DNA from: an uncultured Collinsella sp.
GTDB taxonomy: Bacteria; Actinomycetota; Coriobacteriia; Coriobacteriales; Coriobacteriaceae
DNA: 64,000 bases
Assembly (NCBI GenBank): GCA_900540945.1
Contig: UQHQ01000004.1
Coordinates: 51,490-115,489, forward strand
Direction of reading: 5' to 3'
Within the stretch, counting starts at the first letter, position 1, and every line of letters begins with the position of its first letter. This document shows, one piece after another, positions 16,118 to 24,421 of this stretch. The notes beneath the pieces are model-generated. The model did no database searches. It worked only from the letters and a program-made list of their open reading frames with translations, and was not told the DNA's origin. A program made the translations under genes and the position numbers.

Positions 16118-17188
16118 ATGTCACTCGTTCTGGATATTAAAAAGCGCTATCCCGGCTTTACTCTCGACATTCAGCTCGAGGCTGGTGAGGAGCGCGTGGC
16201 GCTGCTTGGTGCCTCGGGCTGCGGCAAGAGTTGCACGCTGCGCTGCATTGCCGGTGTGGAGACGCCCGACGAGGGCAAGATCGTCGTCAACGGCGTAACC
16301 TTTTTTGACTCGGAGGCGGGCATCAACCTGTCACCCCAGGAGCGTAAATGCGCTCTGCTGTTCCAAAACTATCAGCTGTTTCCCAACATGACGGTGGCCG
16401 ACAACGTGTGCGCGGGCGTTGAGGATGCGGGCGACGCCTCGGCCCGCAAAAAGCTTGCCAAGCGCTACCTGGGTATTTTTGGCCTGGCCGACTTTGCCGA
16501 CCGCTATCCCGCGCGCCTCTCGGGCGGCCAGCAGCAGCGTGTGGCCCTTGCTCGCATGGTGGCGGCGCACCCGGGCATCTTTATGTTCGACGAGCCCATG
16601 AGCGCGCTCGATTCCTATCTCAAGAGCGCGCTTGAGCAAAACATGCTTGACCTGTTCGACGTCTGTAGCCGTACTGTGCTTTACGTGAGCCACGACATCG
16701 ATGAGGCGTGCCGCCTCTGCCAGCGCATCTGCGTGATGCACGACGGGCATGTTGAGGAGATCGGCTCCGTCGAGGACGTGGTCCGCCGTCCGCAGACGCT
16801 GGCGGCGCTGCGCCTGACGGGCTGCAAGAATACGAGCCGCGCGCGCAAGATCGGGCCTCAGGAAGTTGAAGCCCTGGACTGGGGCATGACCTTTAACGTG
16901 GGCCGCGTGGTTCCCGATAACGTGGCGTACCTTGGTATTCGAGCAAGCTACTTCCATGTTGACAATCGCGCGGAGCGGGGCCGCAACAGCTATGATTTGC
17001 ACGTGGCCCGTGTGAGCGATTCGCGCTTTGAGCGCCTGGTGCTGCTGGACGTGCCGCGTGCTGATGCGCCCACGCGTCTGCAGTGGAAGGTCAACAAGGT
17101 GGGCGCGCCTGTCGACGAGCTGCCGCAAGCAGGCGAGACGCTGCGCATGCACTTCGATGCGAGTAGGATCCACTTGGTTTGTCGATAG
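16118..17188 (+). CDS. modC: Molybdate ABC transporter ATP-binding protein
   Basis: A 356-residue ATPase that drives the ModB permease. Walker A is LGASGCGKSCTLR near residue 30, the Q-loop is LFQNYQLFP, the ABC signature is LSGGQQQRVALARM, Walker B is GIFMFDEPMSALD, and the H-loop histidine is in YVSHDIDEACRL. The C-terminal about 125 residues form a regulatory region in the place where ModC proteins carry a molybdate-binding TOBE domain; it is divergent here. It starts 3 bases after modB stops. Confidence 0.92.
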   Translation: MSLVLDIKKRYPGFTLDIQLEAGEERVALLGASGCGKSCTLRCIAGVETPDEGKIVVNGVTFFDSEAGINLSPQERKCALLFQNYQLFPNMTVADNVCAGVEDAGDASARKKLAKRYLGIFGLADFADRYPARLSGGQQQRVALARMVAAHPGIFMFDEPMSALDSYLKSALEQNMLDLFDVCSRTVLYVSHDIDEACRLCQRICVMHDGHVEEIGSVEDVVRRPQTLAALRLTGCKNTSRARKIGPQEVEALDWGMTFNVGRVVPDNVAYLGIRASYFHVDNRAERGRNSYDLHVARVSDSRFERLVLLDVPRADAPTRLQWKVNKVGAPVDELPQAGETLRMHFDASRIHLVCR

Positions 17189-17201
17189 CGCCGGGTAATG
17201 C

Positions 17202-17236
17202 CGTCGGGGATATAAGCCTCGGCGGCTTTGTCTTGC
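17202..17236 (+). terminator. Probable terminator of modABC
   Basis: GCCGTCGGGG pairs with CCTCGGCGGC (with two wobbles) around ATATAAG, followed by TTTGTCTT. Confidence 0.55.
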
Positions 17237-17264
17237 CGCTCGCCGAATGAGGGATGACAAACTC

Positions 17265-17280
17265 TTATCAATAAAGATAA
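17265..17280. promoter_or_regulatory. Dyad TTATC-N6-GATAA
   Basis: A perfect 5-bp dyad with a 6-base gap in a sharply AT-rich patch about 55 bases upstream of the candidate promoter at 17331. It may be a regulator site, but nothing identifies the regulator. Confidence 0.3.
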
Positions 17281-17330
17281 TTATTTATTAAACGACGGCA
17301 CACGACGCTGTCGTACGAATGTCAACGGTG

Positions 17331-17359
17331 TTCGCATGGTCGATAACCGTTGATATAGT
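17331..17359 (+). promoter_or_regulatory. Candidate promoter of the double-cubane/selenium cluster
   Basis: TTCGCA (17331-17336), a 17-base spacer and TATAGT (17354-17359). TCAACGGT and ACCGTTGA form an 8-bp dyad spanning the spacer, a typical operator position, and GTTGACCTCAAC just downstream is a near palindrome. Confidence 0.45.
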
Positions 17360-17389
17360 TGACCTCAACTTGTAAAGGAGGGTGCGCAC

Positions 17390-17458
17390 ATGCCGCAGAC
17401 GACATACATTCGCCGCGTTGCCGCGCGTGCCCTATATATGGCTCGGAGTCGCATATGA
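17390..17458 (+). CDS. Candidate 22-residue leader peptide
   Basis: A short reading frame MPQTTYIRRVAARALYMARSRI preceded by an excellent AAAGGAGGGTG ribosome-binding site at the right distance from the promoter above. It is basic (five Arg) and resembles no family I know. Its stop overlaps the next start (ATGA at 17455-17458), the arrangement of translationally coupled genes. It could be a leader peptide, or only a remnant of an initiation site. Confidence 0.4.
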   Translation: MPQTTYIRRVAARALYMARSRI

Positions 17459-17625
17459 GCAGGTATGTTCACGGCTCCGGGAGAGACGACGCACAACTAA
17501 ATAATCGACCGCAAGGCAGGTTCCCTAAAATTCCGGGTTTGAGCACGGTCGGGCAATCGCCGTCCGTCGTGCATCGATACCGTTGTTATCCGATTTTGGT
17601 TCGAGAGGGGAACCGTCATGGCTGA
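17455..17625 (+). CDS. Candidate 56-residue small protein linking the leader to the double-cubane gene
   Basis: This frame opens in an ATGA overlap with the 22-residue leader, has GGAG six bases upstream, and closes inside the next gene's start (CATGGCTGA at 17617-17625). The chain leader, small frame and double-cubane gene is thus linked by overlapping stop and start codons. The product is basic with no recognisable domain. GGAGTCG and CGGCTCC at its 5' end can pair and would hide its start. It may be a regulatory upstream frame rather than a functional protein. Confidence 0.3.
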   Translation: MSRYVHGSGRDDAQLNNRPQGRFPKIPGLSTVGQSPSVVHRYRCYPILVREGNRHG

Positions 17626-18900
17626 AGAATTCGATTTCCATCCGATGTGGGAGAGCCTCGGCATGAATCTTGCCGACCACGACATGCTGCTGGGCGCCGT
17701 GGGCCAGATGTACGGCGATATGTTCCTGACGCAGAACAATCGCCCCAAGTCCACGTCCTACCTGGATTTTGTCGCCACCAACATCCACAGCGGCCGTATT
17801 AAGGAGATGCTCGACAAGAAGGAGGCCGGCGAGGCCACCAAGATTGTCGGTTCGTTCTGTGTATACGTGCCTGAGGAGATCGTACTTGCCTGCGACGGTA
17901 TCCCCGTGGGTCTTTGCTCGGGTGCCGATTGGGCAACCGATAAGGTCGAGGAGCACCTGCCGCGCAACACCTGTCCGCTTATCAAGAGCTTTGCCGGCTT
18001 TAAACTGGGCGAGGTCTGCCCCTACATTGAGTCGAGTGACCTGGTGGTGGGCGAGAACACCTGCGATGGCAAGAAGAAGGCTTATGAGTTCTTTGCCACG
18101 CAAAGAACATGTACGTCATGGATATCCCCAACGTGCACGACGAGTCGACGCTCGTGACCTGGAAGGCCGAGGTCAAGAAGCTCGCCGCCAAGATCGAGGA
18201 AGAGTGCGGCGTCACGATTACGCCTGAGCGTCTGAAGGCCGCCATCCACGCCGTCAATGAGAAGCGTCGCGCCTTGCAGCGCCTCGCTGCCACGCGCGCA
18301 GCCGACCCGGCGCCCATCAGTGGTCTCGACAGCCTACTGACCGTTCAGGCCGCCTTTATGGACGACACGCCGCGTCTGACCGGAGCCATTAACGATATGG
18401 CGGCTGAGTGCGAGCAGCGTGTCGAGGCCGGCGAGGGCGTGGCGCCCAAGGGGACCAAGCGCATCCTGTATACCGGTACGCCCATGGCCGTGCCCAACTG
18501 GAAGCTGTTCAACCTCATCGAGAAGGCCGGCGGCGTTGTGGTAGGCGAGGAGTCCTGCACGGGCTCGCGCTACTACAAGGACCTGGTCGACGAGTCCGGC
18601 GAGACGGTCGACGAGATGCTCGACGCCATCGTCGAGCGCTATTTTAAGATCAACTGCGCCGTCTTTACGCCCAACGACCAGCGTATGAAGGATATTGTCC
18701 AGATGGCCAAGGACCTGCATGCCGACGGCATCGTCGACGTGGCCCTGCAGTTCTGCACGCTCTACGAGATGGAGTCGTTTGCCGTGGAGAAGGCCGCCGA
18801 GGAGGCAGGCATTCCGTTTATGCACATCACCACCGACTACGCCGGCGAGGACGCAGGCCAGCTGCAGACGCGCATTGAGGCTTTCTTGGAAACCATTTAG
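17618..18900 (+). pseudogene. 2-hydroxyacyl-CoA dehydratase-like double-cubane-cluster protein, broken by a 1-nt frameshift
   Basis: Intact, this would be a 427-residue paralogue of the gene at 19051. The first part (17618 to about 18097) reads MAEEFDFHPMWESLG ... RNTCPLIKSF ... VCPYIESSDLVVGENTCDGKKKAYEFFA. The frame is then lost and resumes as KNMYVMDIPNVHDES to the TAG at 18898-18900. A single missing C near 18096-18098 (GCC CAC GCA read as GCCACGCA) restores EFFAHAKNMYVMD. Family members carry two linked [4Fe-4S] cubanes and do ATP-driven low-potential reductions with a partner activator. The paralogue's ITGCP motif is TGTPM here, so one cysteine is absent independently of the frameshift. 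ATG 17618 follows GAGAGGGG. Confidence 0.85.
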
Positions 18901-18922
18901 GACTATCCGTCCCGGCGGCTTC

Positions 18923-19010
18923 CCCAGGCACCCGATCTTGCCGTTCAAACCGTCGCTTGCGTACCAAAGTACGCGGTGCTCCTCATTTACGGCAACCTCG
19001 GGCACCCGGG
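18923..19010. repeat. Structured inverted repeat, family B copy 1
   Basis: Nested pairing: an outer stem with CCCGA/TCGGG (18931-18935 with 18998-19002) and CCC/GGG ends, TTGCCGT/ACGGCAA (18938-18944 with 18989-18995), and an apical hairpin GCGTAC/GTACGC (18959-18964 with 18969-18974) with a CAAA loop. It follows the frameshifted double-cubane gene directly. The copy at 20219-20307 follows the second double-cubane gene. Confidence 0.82.
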
Positions 19011-19050
19011 AAAGCTGTTTCCTTGGTTGGTTAAAAGGTTTAGGAGTTAT

Positions 19051-20214
19051 ATGTCGGAAAATAATGAGCAGCCGTTGCCGCGCACGTTTGAGGAGTTCAA
19101 CGAGCAACGCAAGGCGGCGTTTATTCGCGTCAAGGATTATAAGCAGGCGGGTAATCGCCTGGTCGGCTTCTTGTGCAGCTATACGCCGCTCGAGATTATC
19201 GATGCCGCGGGCGCTGCAAGTGTGGCTTTGTGCGGCACATCCGACGAGGTGATTCCCGAAGCCGAGAAGGTGCTGCCGGCAAATCTGTGTCCGCTCATCA
19301 AATCGACGTACGGCTTTGCCTACTCGCAAAAGTGTCCGTTTACGTACTTTAGCGACATGATCATCGGCGAGACCACCTGCGACGGCAAGAAGAAGATGTA
19401 CGAGTTGCTCAACGAGCTCAAGCGCACGCACATTCTGCATCTTCCGCAGGGTCGCGATCGCGCCTACGAGCGTGAAGGCTGGTACGAGGAGTGCCGCCTG
19501 CTCAAGGAGGAGCTCGAGAACTTCTACGGCATCACGATTACCGATGACGACCTGCGCGCCGCCGTGCGTCGTCGCAACCGCTTGCGTGCAGCCCAGCTCG
19601 AGATGTTTGCGCTGCAGGCCAACCAGCCGACGGCCATGAGCGGCGTCGACCTGATGAGCACTATGTTTGCCGGTACGTTTAGCTTTGATATCGAGGCCTA
19701 TACGCAGCAGCTGGAGCAAAAGGTTGCCAAGCTGCGCGAGGCCTACGACGCGGGCGAGCGCCCGGTTGCGGCGGATGCCAAGCGCATTCTGATCACCGGC
19801 TGCCCGGTGGGCGGTGTGATCAACAAGATCGGTCGCACCATCGAGTCCAACGGCGGCGTGGTTGTGTGCATGGACGACTGCTCGGGCGAGCGCACGGCGG
19901 CCATGATGATCGACCCGGACGCGCCCGATATCCTGCGCGCCATCGCCGACCGCTACCTGGACATCAACTGCTCGGTCATGACGCCTAACGAAGGCCGCAT
20001 GGAAAACACGCTGACCATGTGCGAGAAGTACCATGTCGATGGCGTGGTAGAGAGCGTGCTACAGGCCTGCCACACCTTCAACGTTGAGAGCGCGCGCATG
20101 CAGGAGGCCGTCGAGGGTGCGGATATTCCGTACATGAAGATCGAGACCGACTACAGCAACGGCGACATGGGCCAGATCGAGACGCGCATCGCCGCCTTCA
20201 TCGAAACCCTCTAG
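19051..20214 (+). CDS. Double-cubane-cluster protein (2-hydroxyacyl-CoA dehydratase D-component-like, YjiM type)
   Basis: A 387-residue protein resembling E. coli YjiM along its length. Shared landmarks are NLCPLIKSTYGFAYSQKCPFTYFSDMIIGETTCDGKKKMYE (residues about 80-125), ILITGCPVGG, VVCMDDCSGERT, INCSVMTPNEGRM and VLQACHTFNVES; these cysteines are the expected ligands of the [8Fe-9S] double cubane. Characterised relatives reduce small, difficult substrates using electrons from an ATP-driven activator. Its physiological substrate is unknown. The start is ATG 19051 with TTAGGAG upstream. The activator gene follows, then selD. Confidence 0.9.
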   Translation: MSENNEQPLPRTFEEFNEQRKAAFIRVKDYKQAGNRLVGFLCSYTPLEIIDAAGAASVALCGTSDEVIPEAEKVLPANLCPLIKSTYGFAYSQKCPFTYFSDMIIGETTCDGKKKMYELLNELKRTHILHLPQGRDRAYEREGWYEECRLLKEELENFYGITITDDDLRAAVRRRNRLRAAQLEMFALQANQPTAMSGVDLMSTMFAGTFSFDIEAYTQQLEQKVAKLREAYDAGERPVAADAKRILITGCPVGGVINKIGRTIESNGGVVVCMDDCSGERTAAMMIDPDAPDILRAIADRYLDINCSVMTPNEGRMENTLTMCEKYHVDGVVESVLQACHTFNVESARMQEAVEGADIPYMKIETDYSNGDMGQIETRIAAFIETL

Positions 20215-20218
20215 CTTC

Positions 20219-20307
20219 CTCAGGTACCGGATCTTGCCCCTCAAACCGTCTCTTGCGTACCCAAAGTACGCTGCGCTCCTCTTTCGGGGCAATCTCCGGC
20301 ACCTGAG
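20219..20307. repeat. Structured inverted repeat, family B copy 2
   Basis: The outer stem CTCAGGTaCCGGA pairs with TCCGGcACCTGAG (20219-20231 with 20295-20307; one mismatch). TTGCCCC/GGGGCAA (20234-20240 with 20286-20292) and GCGTAC/GTACGC (20255-20260 with 20266-20271) follow. Against copy 1, three stems have changed on both strands, while the unpaired TCAAACCGTC and GCTCCTC segments are kept. Confidence 0.85.
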
Positions 20308-20369
20308 AAACCTAGAGCTAAGGCGCCTGAACGCGCCGCTATCTTTGATGTTTAGATTGGGAGAGAGCC

Positions 20370-21134
20370 ATGATGGGGATCGGGATCGATATCGGGTCTA
20401 CGGCGGCTAAGGCTGCTGTGGTCGACGGGGAGGGTTCGGTGGCGTGGACGTGCGTGCAGCCAACCGGGTTCTCCTCGGTCGATGCTTCCGAGCGGCTGCG
20501 CGAGGCACTGGCAGCGGCCGGCTATGACGTGACGGGCGACGATGCTCGCGTGGTCGCGACCGGCTACGGCCGTGTCGCCGTGCCCTATGCGCACAAGGTC
20601 GTGACCGAGATTACCTGCCACGGCACCGGTGCCGTGCGCCTGTTTGGCGACCACGGCACGGTGATTGACGTGGGCGGCCAGGACACCAAGGTCATTCAGC
20701 TTAAAAGTGGCCGCGTGGCCAAGTTTGCCATGAACGACAAGTGCGCTGCCGGTACGGGGCGCTTTTTGGAGATCATGGCCGACCGCCTAGGCATTTCCCA
20801 GCAGCAGATGGCCGACCTGGCGCGTTCCGGCGAACCCACCAAGATCAGCAACATGTGCACGGTGTTTGCCGAAAGCGAGGTTATCAGCCTGATCGGTCGC
20901 GGTGAGCCGCGCGAGAATATTGCGCGTGGCGTGATCGACAGCGTGGTCTCGCGCGTGGCGACCATGGCCGGGCAGGCCGCGGGCGCCCCGTACTACTTGA
21001 CCGGCGGTTTGTGTGAGAACACCTTCGTGGTGGAGCGGTTGGGCGAGTTGCTGGGGTCGCCGGTGACCACCTCGCCCCAGGCTCGCTTTGCCGGAGCGAT
21101 CGGCGCGGCGATTCGCGCACAGGCGCTCAATTAA
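20370..21134 (+). CDS. ATP-dependent activator of the double-cubane protein (HgdC/YjiL type)
   Basis: A 254-residue ASKHA-fold ATPase that binds one [4Fe-4S] cluster across a homodimer and injects low-potential electrons into the dehydratase-like partner. Visible are the phosphate-1 loop GIGIDIGSTAAKAAVV, the second phosphate loop VIDVGGQDTKVIQL, the cluster cysteines in MNDKCAAGTGRFLE and ISNMCTVFAESEV, and the adenosine motif YLTGGLCENTFVV. Similar length and motifs to E. coli YjiL. It probably serves both double-cubane proteins upstream. The start is ATG 20370 (or 20373) after GGGAGAGAG. Confidence 0.92.
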   Translation: MMGIGIDIGSTAAKAAVVDGEGSVAWTCVQPTGFSSVDASERLREALAAAGYDVTGDDARVVATGYGRVAVPYAHKVVTEITCHGTGAVRLFGDHGTVIDVGGQDTKVIQLKSGRVAKFAMNDKCAAGTGRFLEIMADRLGISQQQMADLARSGEPTKISNMCTVFAESEVISLIGRGEPRENIARGVIDSVVSRVATMAGQAAGAPYYLTGGLCENTFVVERLGELLGSPVTTSPQARFAGAIGAAIRAQALN

Positions 21135-21204
21135 TGCATCCGCCGTCGGCTCGCATTCATGCGTATACTGGGAGAAAATGATTGACCGATGAGAGGAGGT
21201 ATCG

Positions 21205-22254
21205 ATGGCTGACGATCAGATTAAGCTCACGTCTATGACGGCCGCGAGCGGTTGAGCCGCCAAGCTGGCTCCCGGAGCCCTCGCCCAGGTCCTGGGCGAT
21301 TTGCCCAATGTGCATAATGACAACTTGCTCGTGGGGTTCGATACCTCCGACGATGCGAGCGTCTTCAAGGTGGGGGAGAACCTGGGCCTCGTGCAGTCCG
21401 TCGACTTCTTCCCACCCATGGTGGACGACCCCTTCCTCTTTGGCCAGATCGCCGCCGCCAACTCGCTGTCGGACATCTACGCCATGGGAGGCACTCCCTC
21501 GCATGCCATGAACCTGCTCTGCATCCCCAGCTGCCTAGGGGTGGAGGTGGCCGGTCAGATCTTGGCGGGCGGCGCCGACAAGTGCGTCGAGGCGGGCTGC
21601 ACCATCGCGGGCGGCCACACCATCAACGACGATGAGCCCAAGTACGGCCTGTCCGTCTCGGGTTTTGTGCAGCTCGACCGCATGCTTGCCAACGGTGGGG
21701 CGCGCCCGGGTGATGTACTGCTGCTCACCAAGCCGGTGGGCTCGGGCATCATCACCACGGCCATTAAGGGCGAGCTTATCGAGCAGGACGAGGCCGCAGC
21801 CATGTTTGACTCGATGTGCACCCTCAACGAGGCGCCGATTCGTCTGGCCGAGGGGCTCGAACTTCACGGCTGCACCGACATTACGGGCTTTGGCCTGATC
21901 GGGCATGCGTGCGAGATGGCCGAGGGCTCGGGCGTGCAGATTGAGCTTGCGTCGGGGGCGGTGCCGCTCTTTGACCAGGTGCTCGACATGGCGCGTCTGG
22001 GCATTATCCCCGCTGGCTCCTACCGCAACCAGGACTTCTTTGGCCCGCGCGTGACGGCCGACGAGGACCTTGAGCCGGGCATGTTGGATGCGCTGTACGA
22101 TCCACAGACTTCAGGCGGTTTGCTTATTGCGGCGCCCGCGGCGGATGTGGATGAGCTTGCGCGCCGTCTGGATGCCGAGGGGCGTATCGCCGCCGTTGTC
22201 GGTCGCGTGTGCGAGCCGGTGCCAGGCGGTCCTGCCGTCCACGTTGTCCGTTAA
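21205..22254 (+). CDS. selD: Selenide, water dikinase, itself a selenoprotein (Sec17 encoded by TGA)
   Basis: Makes selenophosphate from selenide and ATP, the selenium donor for SelA. The reading frame from ATG 21205 contains an in-frame TGA at 21253-21255 (codon 17) in the context TAASG-U-AAKLAPG, where other SelD proteins have the catalytic Cys or Sec. Downstream, DNLLVGFDTSDDASVFKV, VDFFPPMVDDPFLFGQIAAANSLSDIYAMGG, the Gly-rich TGFGLIGHACEM and DPQTSGGLL match SelD. Total is 349 residues. A GGCTC-CCG-GAGCC hairpin (21267-21279) sits at SECIS distance. SelA, SelB and tRNA-Sec are all in this window, so decoding is possible. The ribosome-binding site is GAGGAGG. Confidence 0.95.
21253..21279 (+). 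other. selD: Sec codon and candidate SECIS hairpin of selD
   Basis: TGA at 21253-21255 followed 11 bases later by a 5-bp hairpin GGCTC/GAGCC with a CCG loop. Bacterial SECIS elements lie within about 40 nt after the UGA, so position fits. The loop sequence is not the GGTCT seen in the fdhF element, so the exact fold is uncertain. Confidence 0.6.
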
Positions 22255-22311
22255 CGACACGTTTATTGAGCTCTGTACCGTTCTAAAACGATTAATTCGA
22301 AAGGAAATACT

Positions 22312-22938
22312 ATGTCTACCAAGATTGAAGTCAATGCCATGGGCGATGCCTGCCCGCTGCCCGTCGTCAAGACGCTCAAAGCCCTGAAGCAGCTTGATGG
22401 CGAGGGTACAGTCGTGACCTCGGTCGATAACGAGACCGCCGTCAAGAACATCTCCAAGATGGCGCAGGAGAAGGGCTGCACGGCCTCAGTCGAGAAGGTT
22501 TCTGACGCCGAGTGGCACGTGACCGTGGCGACCTCTGGCGCCGTTGCCGTGGCTGATCCCGAGCAGGATGGCGCTGCCTTCTGCGATGCCAGCGCCGGCA
22601 AGGGCAAGCTCGTCATTTCCGTCTACACCGACTGCATGGGCCGCGGCGACGACGAGCTGGGCCACAAGCTCATGAAGGCCTTTATCTTTGCCGTGACGCA
22701 GCAGGAGGAGCTGCCCGCGACCATGCTGTTCTATAACGGCGGCGCCAAGCTCACCGTCGAGGGCTCACCGGTACTCGACGACCTGAAGGGTCTGGCCGAG
22801 CAGGGCGTCGAGATCCTTACCTGCGGCACCTGCCTCGACCACTATGGCATTAAGGACCAGCTTGCCGTGGGCGAGGTCACCAACATGTACGTGATCGTGG
22901 AGAAGATGGAGCAGGCCGTGCGCGTCGTGCGCCCGTAG
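22312..22938 (+). CDS. yedF: Selenium metabolism protein YedF (sulfurtransferase-like)
   Basis: A 208-residue two-domain protein. The N-terminal TusA/SirA-like domain has the CPxP signature in GDACPLPVVKTLKAL (residues about 8-22). The C-terminal domain is DsrE-like, with VISVYTDCMGRGDDELGHKLMKAF and ILTCGTCLDHYGI. YedF proteins co-occur with selD and are thought to handle reactive selenium, but the biochemistry is not settled. It lies 57 bases after selD; AAAGGAAAT precedes ATG 22312. Confidence 0.92.
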   Translation: MSTKIEVNAMGDACPLPVVKTLKALKQLDGEGTVVTSVDNETAVKNISKMAQEKGCTASVEKVSDAEWHVTVATSGAVAVADPEQDGAAFCDASAGKGKLVISVYTDCMGRGDDELGHKLMKAFIFAVTQQEELPATMLFYNGGAKLTVEGSPVLDDLKGLAEQGVEILTCGTCLDHYGIKDQLAVGEVTNMYVIVEKMEQAVRVVRP

Positions 22939-22957
22939 CGTATTGGTTGGAGTTGCC

Positions 22958-23209
22958 ATGAGGGAGAAGCGCCCGGCGCTTGTCATCACGTTTCCTACCA
23001 CGGCGGCCGCCATGGGGTGCGAGTCCCTGTGCATCGAGCGCGGCCTTCCCGGGCGAACGATTCCCGTTCCCGGGGAGGTCGCTGCCGGCTGCGGTCTGGC
23101 GTGGAAAGCGTTGCCTGTCGATGAGGAGCTGCTGCGCGGCGAACTCGCCGCGGCAGGCGTCCCCACCGAGGGCTTCACCGTGATTGATATGTGGGAGGTC
23201 GTGCGATGA
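22958..23209 (+). CDS. DUF3343 protein (putative selenium/sulfur carrier)
   Basis: An 83-residue protein of the DUF3343 family. The conserved cysteines sit in AAAMGCESLCIERGLPG and VAAGCGLAWKA, and the fold is expected to be a small alpha/beta carrier. DUF3343 genes cluster with cysteine desulfurases and selD, which is the case here: its stop overlaps the desulfurase start (ATGATC at 23206). The start is ATG 22958 after TTGGAG. A second, Cys-rich DUF3343 protein is at 50906. Confidence 0.85.
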   Translation: MREKRPALVITFPTTAAAMGCESLCIERGLPGRTIPVPGEVAAGCGLAWKALPVDEELLRGELAAAGVPTEGFTVIDMWEVVR

Positions 23210-24345
23210 TCTACCTGGATAACGCGGCGACGACCATGCACAAGCCGCAGACGGTCATCGATGCCGTGACGCAGGCGATGTGCTCGCTCGGCAATGCCGG
23301 GCGCGGTGCCACGTCGGGTGCCCTCGATGCCGCTCGTACGATTCACGCTTGCCGTGCCAAGCTCGCGCGCCTTTTGGGTTGCCCGAGGGCGGACCATGTG
23401 TGCTTTACGCCCAATTCCACCGCGGCGCTCAACACCGCCATCAATGGCGTGGTGCGCCCCGGCGACCGTGTGGTCACAACGGTGCTCGAGCACAACTCCG
23501 TGCTGCGTCCGCTTAACCGCCTTGCGGCAGAGCAGGGTGTGACCGTTGAGCATGCGGGTTGCGACGCGAATGGCGTGCTCGACTACGATGAGCTCGATCG
23601 GCTGGTCACGCCCGGTACACGTGCCGTGGTGGTGACGCATGCCTCTAATGTGACCGGCAACGCGGTCGACATTGCGCGCGTGGCGGCCATAGCCCATGCG
23701 GCCGGCGCGCTTGTGATCGTCGATGCCTCGCAGTCTGCCGGCACGGCGCATATCGATATGCAGGCCATGGGGCTCGACATTGTGTGCTTTACCGGCCACA
23801 AGGGATTGATGGGCCCGCAGGGGACCGGCGGCCTGGCCGTGGCAGAGGGCATTGACGTGGCCCCGTGGGCCATGGGCGGCACGGGCGTGCACAGCTTCGA
23901 TGCGCTGCAGCCGCTTGAGTGGCCCACGCGCCTTGAGGCGGGCACGCTCAACGGTCATGGCATCGCGGGACTTTCTGCCGGTCTCGACTTTATCGAGGCC
24001 CAGGGTGGGGTGGAGACGATTGCAGCTCACGAACGCGCGCTCGCTGATCGCTTCCTTGCCGGTGTGCGCGAGATTCCGGGGATTAAGCTCTACGGTGCCT
24101 TTGACCAGCCGACGCGCTCGGCGATCGTGTCCCTCAACGTGGGCGATATCGACTCTGCCGAGATCTCGGACGCGCTCATGCAAGGGTGGGGGATTGCGAC
24201 GCGCCCCGGTGCCCATTGCGCTCCGCTCATGCACCGCGCGCTCGGAACCGAGCGCCAGGGTGTTGTTCGCTTCTCGTTTGGGTATTTCAACACGGACGAG
24301 GAAGCCGACACGGCTATCGATGCTCTGTGCGATTTAGCCTGTTAA
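23206..24345 (+). CDS. Cysteine desulfurase-type aminotransferase class V enzyme
   Basis: A 379-residue PLP enzyme of the SufS/CsdB branch. The N terminus MIYLDNAATTMHKPQTVIDA is typical. The Schiff-base lysine is in CFTGHKGLMGPQGTGG, the PLP aspartate in ALVIVDASQSAGT, and the catalytic Cys in RPGAHCAPLMHRALGT. It removes S (or Se) from cysteine (selenocysteine). Its overlap with the DUF3343 gene and closeness to selD and yedF suggest a role in delivering selenium rather than general Fe-S assembly; that is inference from context. Confidence 0.9.
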   Translation: MIYLDNAATTMHKPQTVIDAVTQAMCSLGNAGRGATSGALDAARTIHACRAKLARLLGCPRADHVCFTPNSTAALNTAINGVVRPGDRVVTTVLEHNSVLRPLNRLAAEQGVTVEHAGCDANGVLDYDELDRLVTPGTRAVVVTHASNVTGNAVDIARVAAIAHAAGALVIVDASQSAGTAHIDMQAMGLDIVCFTGHKGLMGPQGTGGLAVAEGIDVAPWAMGGTGVHSFDALQPLEWPTRLEAGTLNGHGIAGLSAGLDFIEAQGGVETIAAHERALADRFLAGVREIPGIKLYGAFDQPTRSAIVSLNVGDIDSAEISDALMQGWGIATRPGAHCAPLMHRALGTERQGVVRFSFGYFNTDEEADTAIDALCDLAC

Positions 24346-24369
24346 AGCTGCTAGAACGTTTATACTTGC

Positions 24370-24399
24370 GGAACGGGCCTTTTGCCCGTCCCGTTTTTG
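24370..24399 (+). terminator. Terminator of the selenium gene cluster
   Basis: GGaACGGGC and GCCCGTcCC pair around CTTTT, followed by TTTTTG. Confidence 0.75.
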
Positions 24400-24421
24400 T
24401 TTCGACCCGAAAGGTGTGCCT

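Noticed and set aside
17430..17617. A glycine or other known riboswitch before the double-cubane cluster
   Set aside because: A GGGAGAGAC segment is suggestive, but the remaining glycine-aptamer motifs are missing.
21205..22254. selD starting only after the TGA at 21253
   Set aside because: The strong GAGGAGG site and the conserved N terminus around codon 17 lie before the TGA.
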